Source: Salipaludibacillus neizhouensis
GTDB lineage: Bacteria; Bacillota; Bacilli; Bacillales; Salisediminibacteriaceae
Assembly (NCBI RefSeq): GCF_002886185.1
Contig: NZ_KZ614146.1
Span: forward strand, 3,235,034-3,299,033
DNA: 64,000 nt
Direction of reading: 5' to 3'
Numbering within the stretch: position 1 is the first letter of the stretch; the number at the start of each line of letters is the position of its first letter. Under the pieces are notes generated by a model, which was given only the letters and a program-made list of their open reading frames with translations, was not told the DNA's origin and did not search any database. This document shows positions 24,321-33,433 of the stretch, piece after piece. Both the position numbers and the translations under genes were made by a program.

Positions 24321-25949
24321 CTATTCGATACTAATACCCGTAAATGGATGTTCATCTCGGTTAGCAGGGAATGTGAAATTAGAGACATCCTTTTGATAGA
24401 CTGCTATTTTCTTAATATAAGAAATAGGTACGATTGCACCTTGCTCTTGTAATGAACCTAGAATTGCCGAGTATAATTCTTGACGTTCATTTTCATCTGT
24501 CGTTTGTTTAACTTTAGCAATCTGTTCCAACAATTCATCTTTATTAGGATAAGACGAAATCGCTTGGTAAAAGCCAAAGCCTTCTGTAGCAACTATGTTT
24601 ACAAAAGTATGTGGATCATAAGGAGCGCCATAGTTACTAAAGAAATTAATATCAAACTCATTATCTTTAAATCTTTCAACTTGAGTCGTAAGTTCAACCC
24701 CGACAATATTTAATTTAACACCTATCGCCGCCCACTCAGATTGTAATGTTTCCGCCATCGTTTTTTGAATGGATTCAGCAGAACTATACATTAACTCGAT
24801 TTCAAGTGGCTTTCCATCTTTTTCCCGAATATCTTTCCCTTCCGGTAAATTCCATCCTGCTTCATCTAGTAATTGTTCCGCTTTTTCACTATCATAATTT
24901 ACCGCGGTAACATCCACATTTGATGTGTATGGCATATTTGTTGGTAAGATATAGTCAGCCTTTTCTTCCAACCCGGATGTCACTCCATCAACCATTGCTT
25001 CTTTGTTAAATCCATAATGTAATGCTTGACGAACCTTTATATCTGAAAGCAGTTCTCTATTTGTATTCATAACTATTTGCCTAGTAGCAACCGGTTCAGA
25101 AATACTAGTTTCAAAGGAACCTGTAGATTCTAATTGTCTAAAAGAATCCAGGTTGATAACCCCTTCACCGTATATGAGGTCTAACTCGCCTTTTTCGAAA
25201 GCAAGCACATTTGTCTCCGCATCAGGAATGACTTTGACTTTAATTTTCTCTACATCTGGTAGTTCTCCCCAATAACTTTCATTACGTGTGAAAGTAGCAA
25301 ATTCATCAACCTTATATTCATCCAATACCCAAGGGCCTGTACCGACTGGTTTTGCTACACCTTTTGAAGTGTCATTATCTTCAGGAAATCCTGCTTCCCC
25401 TAGGAAACGGACAGGGCGAACAACAGCTAACTCCTGAATAGTAGGATAATATGGTTCCAATAATGTTAATTTAAACGTGTACTCATCTAGGACCTCTGTT
25501 TGATCAATTAACGGTATAAATCCTAACCAACTATGTAAATCAACATCTTTCAATATAGCATCAAAGTTCTTTTTCACAATTTCGGCATTAAAACTTGTGC
25601 CATCGGAAAATTTTACATCTTGACGAAGGTTGAATACATATTCTTTTCCGTCTTCGGAAATTTCCCAGGATTCCGCTAAATGCGGTTTTAACTCTCCTCC
25701 ATCTTGGTAGCTAACTAAAGGTTCGTATACCATAGATACAGAGAATAACTGAGATGGATTATAGATATGTGGATTCAGTTCTCCTATATCCCTAGGCCAA
25801 GCTAGAGTAATCGTATTTTCATTTTCAGTGCTTGAAGCTGCTGTTTCCTCTTCTCCTGATTCACCTGTACAACCAAGTAAAGTCAAAGATGAAAGTAGTA
25901 TGATTAAAGGCATTAAAATAAATTGTTTTTTGTTTATTCTGTTTGACAT
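24321..25949 (-). CDS. nikA: nickel/metallophore-type substrate-binding lipoprotein (NikA/CntA family)
   Basis: 542 aa, SBP family 5. Lipoprotein signal LLSSLTLLGC with the lipidated Cys at ~27. The mature start ITLAWPRDIGELNPHIYNPS, then MVYEPLVSYQ, HLAESWEISEDGKEYVFNLR and PVGTGPWVLDEY follow Escherichia coli NikA closely, and WNLPEGKDIREKDGKPL is near identical. It captures Ni(II) complexes or a related metallophore outside the membrane. First gene of the operon nikABCDE plus hydrolase. The Fur-like box over its promoter suggests iron- or metal-starvation control, so a CntA-like metallophore role is as plausible as plain nickel uptake; no metallophore synthesis genes are in the window. Confidence 0.8.
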   Translation of the reverse strand: MSNRINKKQFILMPLIILLSSLTLLGCTGESGEEETAASSTENENTITLAWPRDIGELNPHIYNPSQLFSVSMVYEPLVSYQDGGELKPHLAESWEISEDGKEYVFNLRQDVKFSDGTSFNAEIVKKNFDAILKDVDLHSWLGFIPLIDQTEVLDEYTFKLTLLEPYYPTIQELAVVRPVRFLGEAGFPEDNDTSKGVAKPVGTGPWVLDEYKVDEFATFTRNESYWGELPDVEKIKVKVIPDAETNVLAFEKGELDLIYGEGVINLDSFRQLESTGSFETSISEPVATRQIVMNTNRELLSDIKVRQALHYGFNKEAMVDGVTSGLEEKADYILPTNMPYTSNVDVTAVNYDSEKAEQLLDEAGWNLPEGKDIREKDGKPLEIELMYSSAESIQKTMAETLQSEWAAIGVKLNIVGVELTTQVERFKDNEFDINFFSNYGAPYDPHTFVNIVATEGFGFYQAISSYPNKDELLEQIAKVKQTTDENERQELYSAILGSLQEQGAIVPISYIKKIAVYQKDVSNFTFPANRDEHPFTGISIE

Positions 25950-25972
25950 ATCACTTACCCCTTATAATTGGC

Positions 25973-25991
25973 ATTGAGATTCATTCTCAAT
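25973..25991. promoter_or_regulatory. Fur-like operator at the nik promoter
   Basis: TGAGAATGAATCTCA (minus strand), extended to a 7-bp inverted repeat ATTGAGA...TCTCAAT, fits the 7-1-7 Fur/Zur-type box TGATAATNATTATCA with changes. It starts right at the -10 hexamer and would block transcription. Whether Fur, Zur or another family member binds is not decided. Confidence 0.6.
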
Positions 25992-26018
25992 CATAAATTA
26001 AAGGATTCTGCTTGTCAA
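25990..26018 (-). promoter_or_regulatory. sigma-A promoter of the nik operon
   Basis: On the minus strand TTGACA (26013-26018), 17-base spacer, TATGAT (25990-25995): near-consensus, 41 bases before the nikA start. Confidence 0.8.
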
Positions 26019-26128
26019 TAGAGTCTACTGCTTCTCAGCATTCCTACGTTTTGCATTTCTATCCAAACACCTTGTTATACAATCTAGCCTATTAGCTGTA
26101 GACAAGAAAAATAATTTAACAAATTTAA

Positions 26129-26154
26129 AAATGAGCCCAAAATTGGGCTCATTT
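26129..26154 (-). terminator. terminator of the GH88/DUF2264 unit
   Basis: AAATGAGCCCAA (26129-26140) pairs perfectly with TTGGGCTCATTT (26143-26154). It lies 168 bases after the DUF2264 stop codon on the minus strand and could also stop plus-strand transcripts. Confidence 0.55.
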
Positions 26155-26270
26155 AATCAATTCTTTATTTCAAGTACTGGACATTTTCTATATGTGTAGA
26201 GTGCTCAATGTTGATAAAAAATAAATAATTGACTACGTTCCACTTGAACAAATTTGTATCAGACCAGATT

Positions 26271-26299
26271 GTGTGACGGAGGGACGGTTCTCACGTCCC
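26271..26299. repeat. small dispersed repeat with GGGACG/CGTCCC hairpin
   Basis: GTGTGACGGAGGGACGG then TTCTCACGTCCC forms a 6-bp stem. This wording is familiar from intergenic repeats in Bacillaceae genomes; no other copy is seen in this window. Confidence 0.35.
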
Positions 26300-26321
26300 A
26301 TAAATTAGACAAAAAACATCT

Positions 26322-27479
26322 TTAAAGTGAATAGTCAATTGGGAATTCTTTCCCCGACCAAGCCCGCTTGGATGTCCATTCCATTGGGGGATCACTCCAA
26401 AATGAATCTGAACTTGGTAATCCTAACGGCAAGAATGCGGCTGTACATAAATAGAGACTACCTGTCGAAATATACCCTTCACCGATTCCTGGTTGATGCC
26501 CTGAAAAGCCAACTCTGAGCCATCCGGATTCCACAAAAGTGCCTGGAGCCGAAAGCGTCCTTTTTATCACTTCAGTTAAAGCACTTCTCACCTGTGCAGG
26601 AGGAAGTTCTTTTGGCAAATCTTTTCGAAGTGCATGTTGAGCCAAAGATTGAAATACACCAAAACGATAGGCAAGAGATCTACCGACTGGCGGAAAAGTT
26701 CCCTCAGGTGAAATGGTTCGCTCTTGAATAACAGCATATCTCTGAGATCTCTTTATGATCGACTCTTTAAGTACTGTCCACTCCCTATACTCTTCTCCGA
26801 CTGTTTCAATTAAATCTACTAGCATGGGGTGAATGACAAAGCTGTTATAGTAATCATGGTGATATTCTGGACCATCACTATAGATTCCGTCCCCTAGGTA
26901 CCATTGATCAAACTGTTTGATCGCGTAATCAATTCGCATTGGGTCCCAACTTTTTTCTCCTACTTTGTATAAAAACGCTTCAATTATTGCTGAAAACAAT
27001 AACCAATTAGAAAAAATAGGCTTTCTTGTTCGTGTAGCTTTTATTGCTGTAATCACATTTTTCTTAACCCTATCATCAAGCTTTTTCCACAACTCTGTAG
27101 GCGCTCTCAAGATAGCATTGGCAAGAAAAGCAGTATCTACAATGGGTTGAAAATCATCCGAAAAGTTCATATAATCCGGTGATGTTGGATCCGTTCCCGC
27201 ATCAACTGCTGCTCTTGCAAGCTCAGCATACTTCAAGCGAAGGATTTCTTCCTCTTCATCCTCACTTACCCTTTCTAACCAAGGTGCCATCCCTACTAAT
27301 AATCGAGATAATGCCTCAAGATGAGAAAAATTCTCACGACTGGTTCCTTCTTGCATCTCAACTGGCATTTCTTGTTTTAAAGTTCTATTATTTAAATGAA
27401 GCAGAACAGGGCTTGCTATTTTCAACATCGAATCGAGCCAGAACTTTCGGTCGTCGTTATTTTGTAATACTGACATCAT
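26322..27479 (-). CDS. DUF2264 domain protein, polysaccharide utilisation type
   Basis: 385 aa from ATG 27479, chosen because GAGGTGG lies just upstream; a longer start at 27539 lacks one. DUF2264 pattern: SRENFSHLEALSRLLVGMAPWLE, FSDDFQPIVDTAFLANAILRAP, FSNWLLFSAIIEAFL, DGIYSDGPEYHHDYYNSFVIHP and PEGTFPPVGRSLAYRFG. Such proteins form an alpha/alpha barrel and occur with GH88/GH105 and heparinase-like genes; activity is not well defined. No signal peptide. It follows the GH88 gene by 118 bases on the same strand. Confidence 0.8.
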   Translation of the reverse strand: MMSVLQNNDDRKFWLDSMLKIASPVLLHLNNRTLKQEMPVEMQEGTSRENFSHLEALSRLLVGMAPWLERVSEDEEEEILRLKYAELARAAVDAGTDPTSPDYMNFSDDFQPIVDTAFLANAILRAPTELWKKLDDRVKKNVITAIKATRTRKPIFSNWLLFSAIIEAFLYKVGEKSWDPMRIDYAIKQFDQWYLGDGIYSDGPEYHHDYYNSFVIHPMLVDLIETVGEEYREWTVLKESIIKRSQRYAVIQERTISPEGTFPPVGRSLAYRFGVFQSLAQHALRKDLPKELPPAQVRSALTEVIKRTLSAPGTFVESGWLRVGFSGHQPGIGEGYISTGSLYLCTAAFLPLGLPSSDSFWSDPPMEWTSKRAWSGKEFPIDYSL

Positions 27480-27597
27480 TTCCACCTCAAACGATTTTAT
27501 TATTTCATGGAATTGTAAGCGTAGTAAAAGAAGCTTCATAAAATGTTAGTTTCCGGGGTATAGGAAAATATTTACCCTAGCCTTCTGCTACTTACTA

Positions 27598-28710
27598 TTA
27601 AAAAATACGTCGTTCCCAACCATTTAGTTTAGCAATCGCTTCAATATAGTAGTAATCACCATATATGAGAGAAACATTTATATTGTCATTTGCTGGCTTA
27701 TGTCCTGTTCCTTCAACGAGTATTCCCTGATGGTCTGGCTGATCCCACGTCCCATAATTTTCAGTTAAAGAAGCTAATATGTTTGTTGCAGCATCTGCAT
27801 ATAGTCGACTTTCATTGCTAGGTACCAATTCAGCAATTTCTAGTAACCCAGAAGCGGCAATAGCTGCTGCAGAAGTATCCCTAGGTTCATTTTCGGTTGA
27901 AGTTAACCGAAAATCCCAATATGGCACAAAATCTTCTGGCAGACCAGCAATAAAATGATGTGCGACTCTTTTCGCTGCACTTAAATAACGAGAATCCCCT
28001 GTATGTCGGTAGGTATTAGCAAATCCATAGATCGCCCATGCACTCCCCCTACTCCATGCAGAATCTGGTGCATTACCTTGACCACCAATAGATTCAATAA
28101 AATCACCTGTGACAGGATCAAATGATAATATATGACAAACCGATCCATCCTCTCTAATCCCATGCTTCATTATAGTATCCGCATGAAGGATAGCAATATG
28201 TTTATATCTAGGATCTCCAGTTACATTACTTGCCCAAAATAATAAAGAAAGATTCATCATACAATCGATAATAGCCCAACCTATTTTATCACCATTCCAT
28301 GCGCGGATAAATTTCCCGACTGGGTTATAACGTCCCGCTAAATAATTTGATGCTTCCAAGCCTATTCCAAGACTGCTCTCGCTTTCTAGAATTTCATGTT
28401 TAATCACAGCAGTTAGTAAAAATTGAAATCCTACATCATGGTACAATTCATTAGGGTGCTCGGAAAAACACTTTTGTAATTCCTCATCCCAATTCATTGC
28501 AGCACTCTTCAGCTTCTCGTTGTCAGTCATATCATATAATACCCACAATAAACCAGGCCAAAAACCTGATGTCCACCAAGCATGGGGCATATCATCATAA
28601 ACTCCATCAGATCCCGCTACATGTGGTGATTTATTCCCCATTTGATCTACCATACGCTCAACTTTTACTTCAAGTTTTTTTAATATCTCTTGTTGATTAA
28701 ACTTGTACAT
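27598..28710 (-). CDS. glycoside hydrolase family 88 (unsaturated glucuronyl hydrolase)
   Basis: 370 aa. The alpha6/alpha6 barrel marks of GH88 are present: AWWTSGFWPGLLWVLYD, HDVGFQFLL with the first catalytic-site Asp, IIDCMMNLSLLFWAS with the second Asp, and DSAWSRGSAWAIYGFANTYR. It removes the unsaturated uronic acid left at chain ends by polysaccharide lyases. No signal peptide, so it works on imported oligosaccharides. Start has GGAGGG upstream. It diverges from an AraC-type regulator and is probably controlled by it. The matching lyase and transporter are not in the window. Confidence 0.85.
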   Translation of the reverse strand: MYKFNQQEILKKLEVKVERMVDQMGNKSPHVAGSDGVYDDMPHAWWTSGFWPGLLWVLYDMTDNEKLKSAAMNWDEELQKCFSEHPNELYHDVGFQFLLTAVIKHEILESESSLGIGLEASNYLAGRYNPVGKFIRAWNGDKIGWAIIDCMMNLSLLFWASNVTGDPRYKHIAILHADTIMKHGIREDGSVCHILSFDPVTGDFIESIGGQGNAPDSAWSRGSAWAIYGFANTYRHTGDSRYLSAAKRVAHHFIAGLPEDFVPYWDFRLTSTENEPRDTSAAAIAASGLLEIAELVPSNESRLYADAATNILASLTENYGTWDQPDHQGILVEGTGHKPANDNINVSLIYGDYYYIEAIAKLNGWERRIF

Positions 28711-28817
28711 GAATTCCCTCCTACTTGAGTTAATAAATTTAGTATAACTTCGCTAATGGTATAAAAGTTGTTGTATAATAACTAATAATATGAATCTGTT
28801 GTTCTATTAGGAGGGCT

Positions 28818-29687
28818 ATGATGAATCGTTTATTTGAACCTATATTGTTTGATCTAAAGCCATTTCATTGGATTTACCGTCGGATATCAGATCATAATTT
28901 TAGAGGATTTTACCACTGGCATCAAGGCTGTGAATTTTTATTCGTTCATCGGGGACAAGGACGTGTCATTGTTAACCAGCAGACATACGATCTTAAACCA
29001 GGTATGCTTTTCTTTTTCCAACCTTTTCAGTTACATAAGGTACATGTTGAAGTATCCCATCAGACCCCTTACGAACGAAGTATCTTACATTTTGATCCAA
29101 TATCTCAGGGGAAGAATTTACATTCGTTCCCAGGGCTTAATACTTTATTTTATCGACTACATAATGGTATATATGAAAAACAAGCATTTGATTTATCCGA
29201 TCGCTCCCTTTATGTTGCTGAGATGTTTAAGGCCTTTGATCAATCCATTGCAACGAATAACTGGGAGGAAGATTGTCGGCTTTTTCTTATGCAAATACTC
29301 TCTTGCATCCGCGTAAACACTCAGGAACTAGAAACCTCCCTTCATCAAAATAAATTACGTTCACTTCGTTATTCGGAAACAATCATGCAATGGATAGAAG
29401 AACATTACACAGAAACCTTTGATTTGGAAAAACTATCAACTGAGCTTCATTTATCGAAGCCCTATGTCTCTCGGACTTTTAAACGCGAAACTGGAAGTAA
29501 CCTAACTGAATACATAACTATTCGTAGAATTAAACAAGCCTGCCATTTACTACAAATGAATAATGACTCTGTCGAATTAATCGGGGAACAAGTGGGGATT
29601 GGAGATGTATCTTACTTTATTCATTTATTTAAAAAAACAATCGGAACAACGCCACACCAGTTTAGACTTTCACATCAAGTGATGTAG
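28818..29687 (+). CDS. AraC-family transcriptional regulator
   Basis: 289 aa. An N-terminal cupin-like sensor (GFYHWHQGCEFLFVHRGQGRV, PGMLFFFQPFQLHKV) is followed by two helix-turn-helices in the last ~100 residues (FDLEKLSTELHLSKPYVSRTFK, ELIGEQVGIGDVSYFIHLFKK). It is divergent from GH88 with 107 bases between starts and likely activates the GH88/DUF2264 pair in response to a uronate-type sugar (inference). Confidence 0.85.
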   Translation: MMNRLFEPILFDLKPFHWIYRRISDHNFRGFYHWHQGCEFLFVHRGQGRVIVNQQTYDLKPGMLFFFQPFQLHKVHVEVSHQTPYERSILHFDPISQGKNLHSFPGLNTLFYRLHNGIYEKQAFDLSDRSLYVAEMFKAFDQSIATNNWEEDCRLFLMQILSCIRVNTQELETSLHQNKLRSLRYSETIMQWIEEHYTETFDLEKLSTELHLSKPYVSRTFKRETGSNLTEYITIRRIKQACHLLQMNNDSVELIGEQVGIGDVSYFIHLFKKTIGTTPHQFRLSHQVM

Positions 29688-29783
29688 AAGTAATTGATCA
29701 AATTTTAGTTAATTAGGCTGTTTTCATTTGTATGGAACGCTGTCACTTTCGAGTATCCTTTATATCTATCTGTTTCTCCAATT

Positions 29784-29812
29784 AAAAAAAGAGCTCAATT
29801 TCTTGAACTCTT
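29784..29812. terminator. bidirectional terminator between AraC and rlmCD genes
   Basis: AAGAGCTCAA pairs with TTGAACTCTT across a short loop, with one mismatch; seven A precede it and T-rich sequence follows, so it serves converging genes. Confidence 0.65.
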
Positions 29813-29831
29813 CTCTAAAAAATCTCTCTTT

Positions 29832-31208
29832 TTAATTTTTCAACTCCAAAGCCACAACATTTTCTATATGCCCCGTCTGCGGGAACATGTCAACCGGCTG
29901 AACTTCTTTCACCTCAAAACCATTTTCCGTCAAATACTTCAAATCTCTTGCCAGTGAAGCAGGGTTGCAGGATACGTAGACGATTCGTTCTGGTTTCATC
30001 AGGACCATTGTTTTTAACAGGTTTTCGTCACAGCCTTTTCGCGGTGGGTCAACAACGATCACATCAGCTCTAATGCCTTGTGCTTGCCACCATGGCATGA
30101 CTCCTTCTGCTTCGCCGATGACAAAGGTTGCATTTTCAACGTGATTTAACCTGGCATTGCGTTGCGCGTCCGATACTGCTTCGGGAACGACTTCGACACC
30201 ATACACATGCTTTGCTTCCTTCGCTAGGAACAAACTGATTGTTCCAATCCCACAATAAGCATCAATCACCGTTTCTTTTCCTGTTAGCTGTGCATATTCC
30301 AGGGCTTTCTCATAAAGCACTTTCGTTTGATCCGGGTTCACTTGGTAAAACGAGCGCGCGGAAATGGCAAACTTAATGTCCCCGATATAATCATAAATGA
30401 CCTCTTCGCCCCAAAGAACTTCTGTTTTTTCGCCAAAAATTACGTTTGTACGCTTCGGATTGATGTTCTGTACAATCGATTTAACGTTCGGGATTCTTTC
30501 ACGTAATTCTTGAATGATGTTTTTCTTGTTAGCCAACTCTTTTCCCTTTGTCACTAACACAACCATCATTTCTTTCGTATGCTTGCCTTGCCGTACTACG
30601 ACGTGACGTAACGTCCCTTTATGGGTTTTGTCGTCATACCCACGGACACCGTACTTTCGTGCAAGTTCCTTCACGAGCCGCACGACATGATCATTCTCCT
30701 CGTGTTGGATAATACAGGATTCCATATCAACGATTTCATGACTTCTCTCCGCAAAAAATCCAGCCACCACATGGCCCTTTTGTTCGCCAATCGGTACCTG
30801 CGACTTGTTTCGATATCTCCAGGGCTCATCCATCCCAATAACCGGGTGAACTGGTACGTCAGTGATTCCACCAATTCTTGCTAAGGTTTCTTCGACTTGT
30901 TTTTGCTTTTGCGCCAGTTGTCCTTCATAGCTTAAATGTTGAAGCTGACAGCCTCCACATCGATGAAAAATCGGACAGGGTGGGGCCACACGATCAGGAC
31001 TTTCCTTTGTTAGCCCCATTAATCGGCCAAAACCATAGTTTTTCTTGGCTTGTACAACCTTCACTTGCCCTTTCTCACCTGGAAGTCCCCCCTTGACGAA
31101 TAAAGGATAGCCATTAATTTTTGCGACTCCTGCTCCATCATGGGTTAAATCTTCAAATGTAACATCTATTAATTCATTTTTTTCAACGGGTATTTGATCA
31201 TTTTTCAT
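29832..31208 (-). CDS. rlmCD: 23S rRNA (uracil-C5)-methyltransferase RlmCD (YefA)
   Basis: 458 aa. TRAM domain (residues ~10-70), iron-sulfur cysteines C78, C84 and C87 in [13 protein letters not shown] loop [23 protein letters not shown], and catalytic Cys in [10 protein letters not shown]. In B. subtilis RlmCD methylates U747 and U1939 of 23S rRNA. Its place in the dgkB-gat neighbourhood supports orthology, although about 9.8 kb of other genes now separate it from dgkB. A paralogue lies at 2891-4276. Confidence 0.88.
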   Translation of the reverse strand: MKNDQIPVEKNELIDVTFEDLTHDGAGVAKINGYPLFVKGGLPGEKGQVKVVQAKKNYGFGRLMGLTKESPDRVAPPCPIFHRCGGCQLQHLSYEGQLAQKQKQVEETLARIGGITDVPVHPVIGMDEPWRYRNKSQVPIGEQKGHVVAGFFAERSHEIVDMESCIIQHEENDHVVRLVKELARKYGVRGYDDKTHKGTLRHVVVRQGKHTKEMMVVLVTKGKELANKKNIIQELRERIPNVKSIVQNINPKRTNVIFGEKTEVLWGEEVIYDYIGDIKFAISARSFYQVNPDQTKVLYEKALEYAQLTGKETVIDAYCGIGTISLFLAKEAKHVYGVEVVPEAVSDAQRNARLNHVENATFVIGEAEGVMPWWQAQGIRADVIVVDPPRKGCDENLLKTMVLMKPERIVYVSCNPASLARDLKYLTENGFEVKEVQPVDMFPQTGHIENVVALELKN

Positions 31209-31270
31209 TATTGCGGTCCCTTCCGATCTGTTTTAGTCTGCCCTTGATTGTACCATATCTCACTCTACAG

Positions 31271-31298
31271 TTGAAAAAATCCCCATTGCTGATATGAT
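31271..31298 (+). promoter_or_regulatory. sigma-A promoter of the SEC-C gene
   Basis: TTGAAA (31271-31276), 16-base spacer, TATGAT (31293-31298), 34 bases before the start codon. Confidence 0.6.
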
Positions 31299-31332
31299 AG
31301 GATAGGTGATTTAAATGAACGAGGTGAAAGAA

Positions 31333-32358
31333 ATGGCAACACTAAAAAGAAATGACCCCTGTCTTTGCGGCAGTGGCAAGAAGTATAAGAAATGTTGTTT
31401 AATTAAATTAGAATCAAAACCAAAATTATCAGAAGCAGATCAACGCGCTTTTAATGAACTCTTACCGCGGTTGTTTGATTACAGTAAGGAATTCGAAACG
31501 GAGCTCCAGCCTGTCTATGACCGTTATGTTCAAACCTTTGAGAAGTTACCTAAAGCTGATGCTCAAGCGTTCTCACAACTGTTGTTTCATTGGCTTATTT
31601 TCAACCATCCGATTTTTGGGGATAAGCAAACCATTCTTTCCTCATATATTGAAAAGCAAGCGACTCCTGTTTCTAAGGAGTTCAGTGAATTGCTTCATGA
31701 ATGGAACACGATGGAGCCTAAGTTATTTAGGGTAACCAATGCAGCCCAAAATAACATCGTTTTGCATGATGTATTCAAAGATGTATTGATTACTCTTGAA
31801 AAGACACCTGCCTCCGATAATTTAAATAGCGGTGATCGTATCATTGGCTACCTATATCCGACACCAATTGGACAAGCTCTCGGGAATGATGCGGTATGCA
31901 TTCCTGAAAAATTGGAAAATTCCTTTTTAGAAACTTGGAATGACATGAAACAGTCATTGGATTCCACATCCTCCTATAGGAACGAACAGACGGTGTTTAG
32001 CCAACACTTCCATGAAGTCTTGGAGGTGTTAAGTCTCTTATTCGTTTCAAAAAAGGATTTAAAACTAGAAGATAAGCTTAACGAACCAAGTCAACAAGTG
32101 ATAACTACACTCTTTTCTCATCTAGATTGGTCTGCTGTATCTTTTTCCAGCTATGTCAAAGCAAAGGTGCACTGGATAAAGTTTGCAACAAAACAACAAC
32201 CCAGAATTCCAAAACCAGAGACTTTCGCAGCTGCTCTTGAGTATTGGATCGGAAAGCAAACCGATTCTCCTGCCAATCTCTCACAAAAAGATTTAGCAAC
32301 GAAGTACAGCGTATCCTCAAGTACTATATCAAGTAAGTACAAGGTTATATGTCAATGA
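31333..32358 (+). CDS. SEC-C metal-binding motif protein with C-terminal helix-turn-helix
   Basis: 341 aa from ATG 31333, since GAGGTGA lies just before it (an upstream ATG at 31315 would contain that site). The first 25 residues are a zinc-binding SEC-C motif, DPCLCGSGKKYKKCC, as at the end of SecA. A mostly helical middle follows, and the last ~25 residues (LSQKDLATKYSVSSSTISSKY) look like a helix-turn-helix. N-terminal position of the SEC-C motif is common in stand-alone proteins of unknown role; ribosome or nucleic-acid contact is possible. Monocistronic with its own promoter and terminator. Confidence 0.8.
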   Translation: MATLKRNDPCLCGSGKKYKKCCLIKLESKPKLSEADQRAFNELLPRLFDYSKEFETELQPVYDRYVQTFEKLPKADAQAFSQLLFHWLIFNHPIFGDKQTILSSYIEKQATPVSKEFSELLHEWNTMEPKLFRVTNAAQNNIVLHDVFKDVLITLEKTPASDNLNSGDRIIGYLYPTPIGQALGNDAVCIPEKLENSFLETWNDMKQSLDSTSSYRNEQTVFSQHFHEVLEVLSLLFVSKKDLKLEDKLNEPSQQVITTLFSHLDWSAVSFSSYVKAKVHWIKFATKQQPRIPKPETFAAALEYWIGKQTDSPANLSQKDLATKYSVSSSTISSKYKVICQ

Positions 32359-32393
32359 TACTGAAAGGTGCTTTAAAAGTGTTTTGACGTTTT

Positions 32394-32440
32394 GAGAAAA
32401 TCCCCATAGCAACGAGTAAAGTCGCTATGGGGATTTTCTC
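32394..32440 (+). terminator. terminator of the SEC-C gene
   Basis: GAGAAAATCCCCATAGC (32394-32410) pairs perfectly with 32424-32440: 17 bp, starting 36 bases after the stop. Confidence 0.8.
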
Positions 32441-32491
32441 ATTGCTAAAGCCAATAACGTAGCTATTTCAGTGCTATATTCATAAAAGGAA

Positions 32492-32521
32492 ATAACCGGC
32501 GGGGACATTCTCACCGGTTAT
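32492..32521. repeat. hairpin ATAACCGG/CCGGTTAT
   Basis: Perfect 8-bp stem around GCGGGGACATTCTCA-type loop, between the SEC-C and deoC terminators. No T run follows. Unknown role. Confidence 0.35.
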
Positions 32522-32532
32522 ACAATATGTAG

Positions 32533-32565
32533 AAAGAGGATGACCTTGTGGGTCATCCTCTTTTT
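32533..32565. terminator. terminator near the end of deoC
   Basis: AAAGAGGATGACC pairs with GGTCATCCTCTTT around TTGTG. T run is better on the plus strand, but on the minus strand it ends about 100 bases after the deoC stop and can serve both. Confidence 0.65.
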
Positions 32566-32661
32566 ACATATATATCATCTTAATGGCTTTATTCGCTCCT
32601 CTTCAAATAGAGGAAAACCTCTTAGCTGACTTAAAATAAATGGAGTAATTTTGCTCATAAT

Positions 32662-33333
32662 TTAATAATCACTCTCTACTTTTTCTCCATCAACTATTGC
32701 CACACCGGCACTTGCACCGATTCTAGTGGCTCCAGCGTCTACCATTGCCTTCGCATCTTCTAGACTACGAACGCCGCCTGACGCTTTCACTCCTGCTTTG
32801 TTGCCAACTGTCTTTCGCATTAAAGCAACATCTTCTACCGTTGCATTTCCGGTAGAGAATCCAGTTGACGTTTTTACATAATCAAGGCCCGCTTCTAATG
32901 CAATCTCGCACGCACGGATTTTCTCTTCATCCGTAAGAAGACACGTTTCCAAAATCACCTTTGTCAGTGCTTTACCTTTAGCAGCTTTAACAACAGCTAC
33001 CATATCTTCTTTTACTAGTGAATCGTTGTTATCTTTTAGTGCACCAATATTCAAAACCATATCAATTTCCGTTGCTCCATTTTCAATCGCATTCGTTGTT
33101 TCAAATGCTTTTGTTTCAGGTGTACTTGCACCTAAAGGAAATCCTACAACGGTACAAACGTCTACACCACTTCCAGCTAAAAGCTCCGCTGATTTCTTTA
33201 CCCATGTTGGGTTTACGCATACAGAAGCGAATCGATAGTCTCTTGCCTCTTCACATAATTTAACGATTTGTGCTTCATTTGTATCTGCTTTTAGAACTGT
33301 GTGATCGATCATCGAACCAATAGATTTACTCAT
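32662..33333 (-). CDS. deoC: deoxyribose-phosphate aldolase
   Basis: 223 aa from ATG 33333 ([18 protein letters not shown]), with AAAGGATG upstream; an in-frame start at 33390 would lie in a repeat element and is rejected. Class I aldolase: the Schiff-base lysine is in [14 protein letters not shown], with [15 protein letters not shown] and [10 protein letters not shown] completing the active site. It splits 2-deoxyribose-5-phosphate into acetaldehyde and glyceraldehyde-3-phosphate. Last gene of the deo cluster; a stack of repeats separates it from nupC, so it may depend on read-through. Confidence 0.93.
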   Translation of the reverse strand: MSKSIGSMIDHTVLKADTNEAQIVKLCEEARDYRFASVCVNPTWVKKSAELLAGSGVDVCTVVGFPLGASTPETKAFETTNAIENGATEIDMVLNIGALKDNNDSLVKEDMVAVVKAAKGKALTKVILETCLLTDEEKIRACEIALEAGLDYVKTSTGFSTGNATVEDVALMRKTVGNKAGVKASGGVRSLEDAKAMVDAGATRIGASAGVAIVDGEKVESDY

Positions 33334-33355
33334 ATATATACTCATCCTTTCATTA

Positions 33356-33430
33356 TAAGAAAAACGCGTAGCGTCTTTTATTAAATGCAATGGCGGCTTG
33401 AAGGTAGTTGCTAATTTTATAAATTCTTAT
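33356..33430. repeat. dispersed repeat (TAAGAAAAACGCG family), short copy
   Basis: Begins TAAGAAAAACGCGTAGCG and ends AATTTTATAAATTCTTATC, with TAAGAA/TTCTTA at the ends. The same ends enclose a 158-base copy at 38714-38871; this 75-base copy lacks the inner part. It sits just before the deoC ribosome binding site. Confidence 0.65.
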
Positions 33431-33433
33431 CTG

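Noticed and set aside
32662..33390. deoC start at 33390
   Set aside because: The extra residues are encoded by a repeat element; ATG 33333 has its own ribosome binding site and matches the family start.
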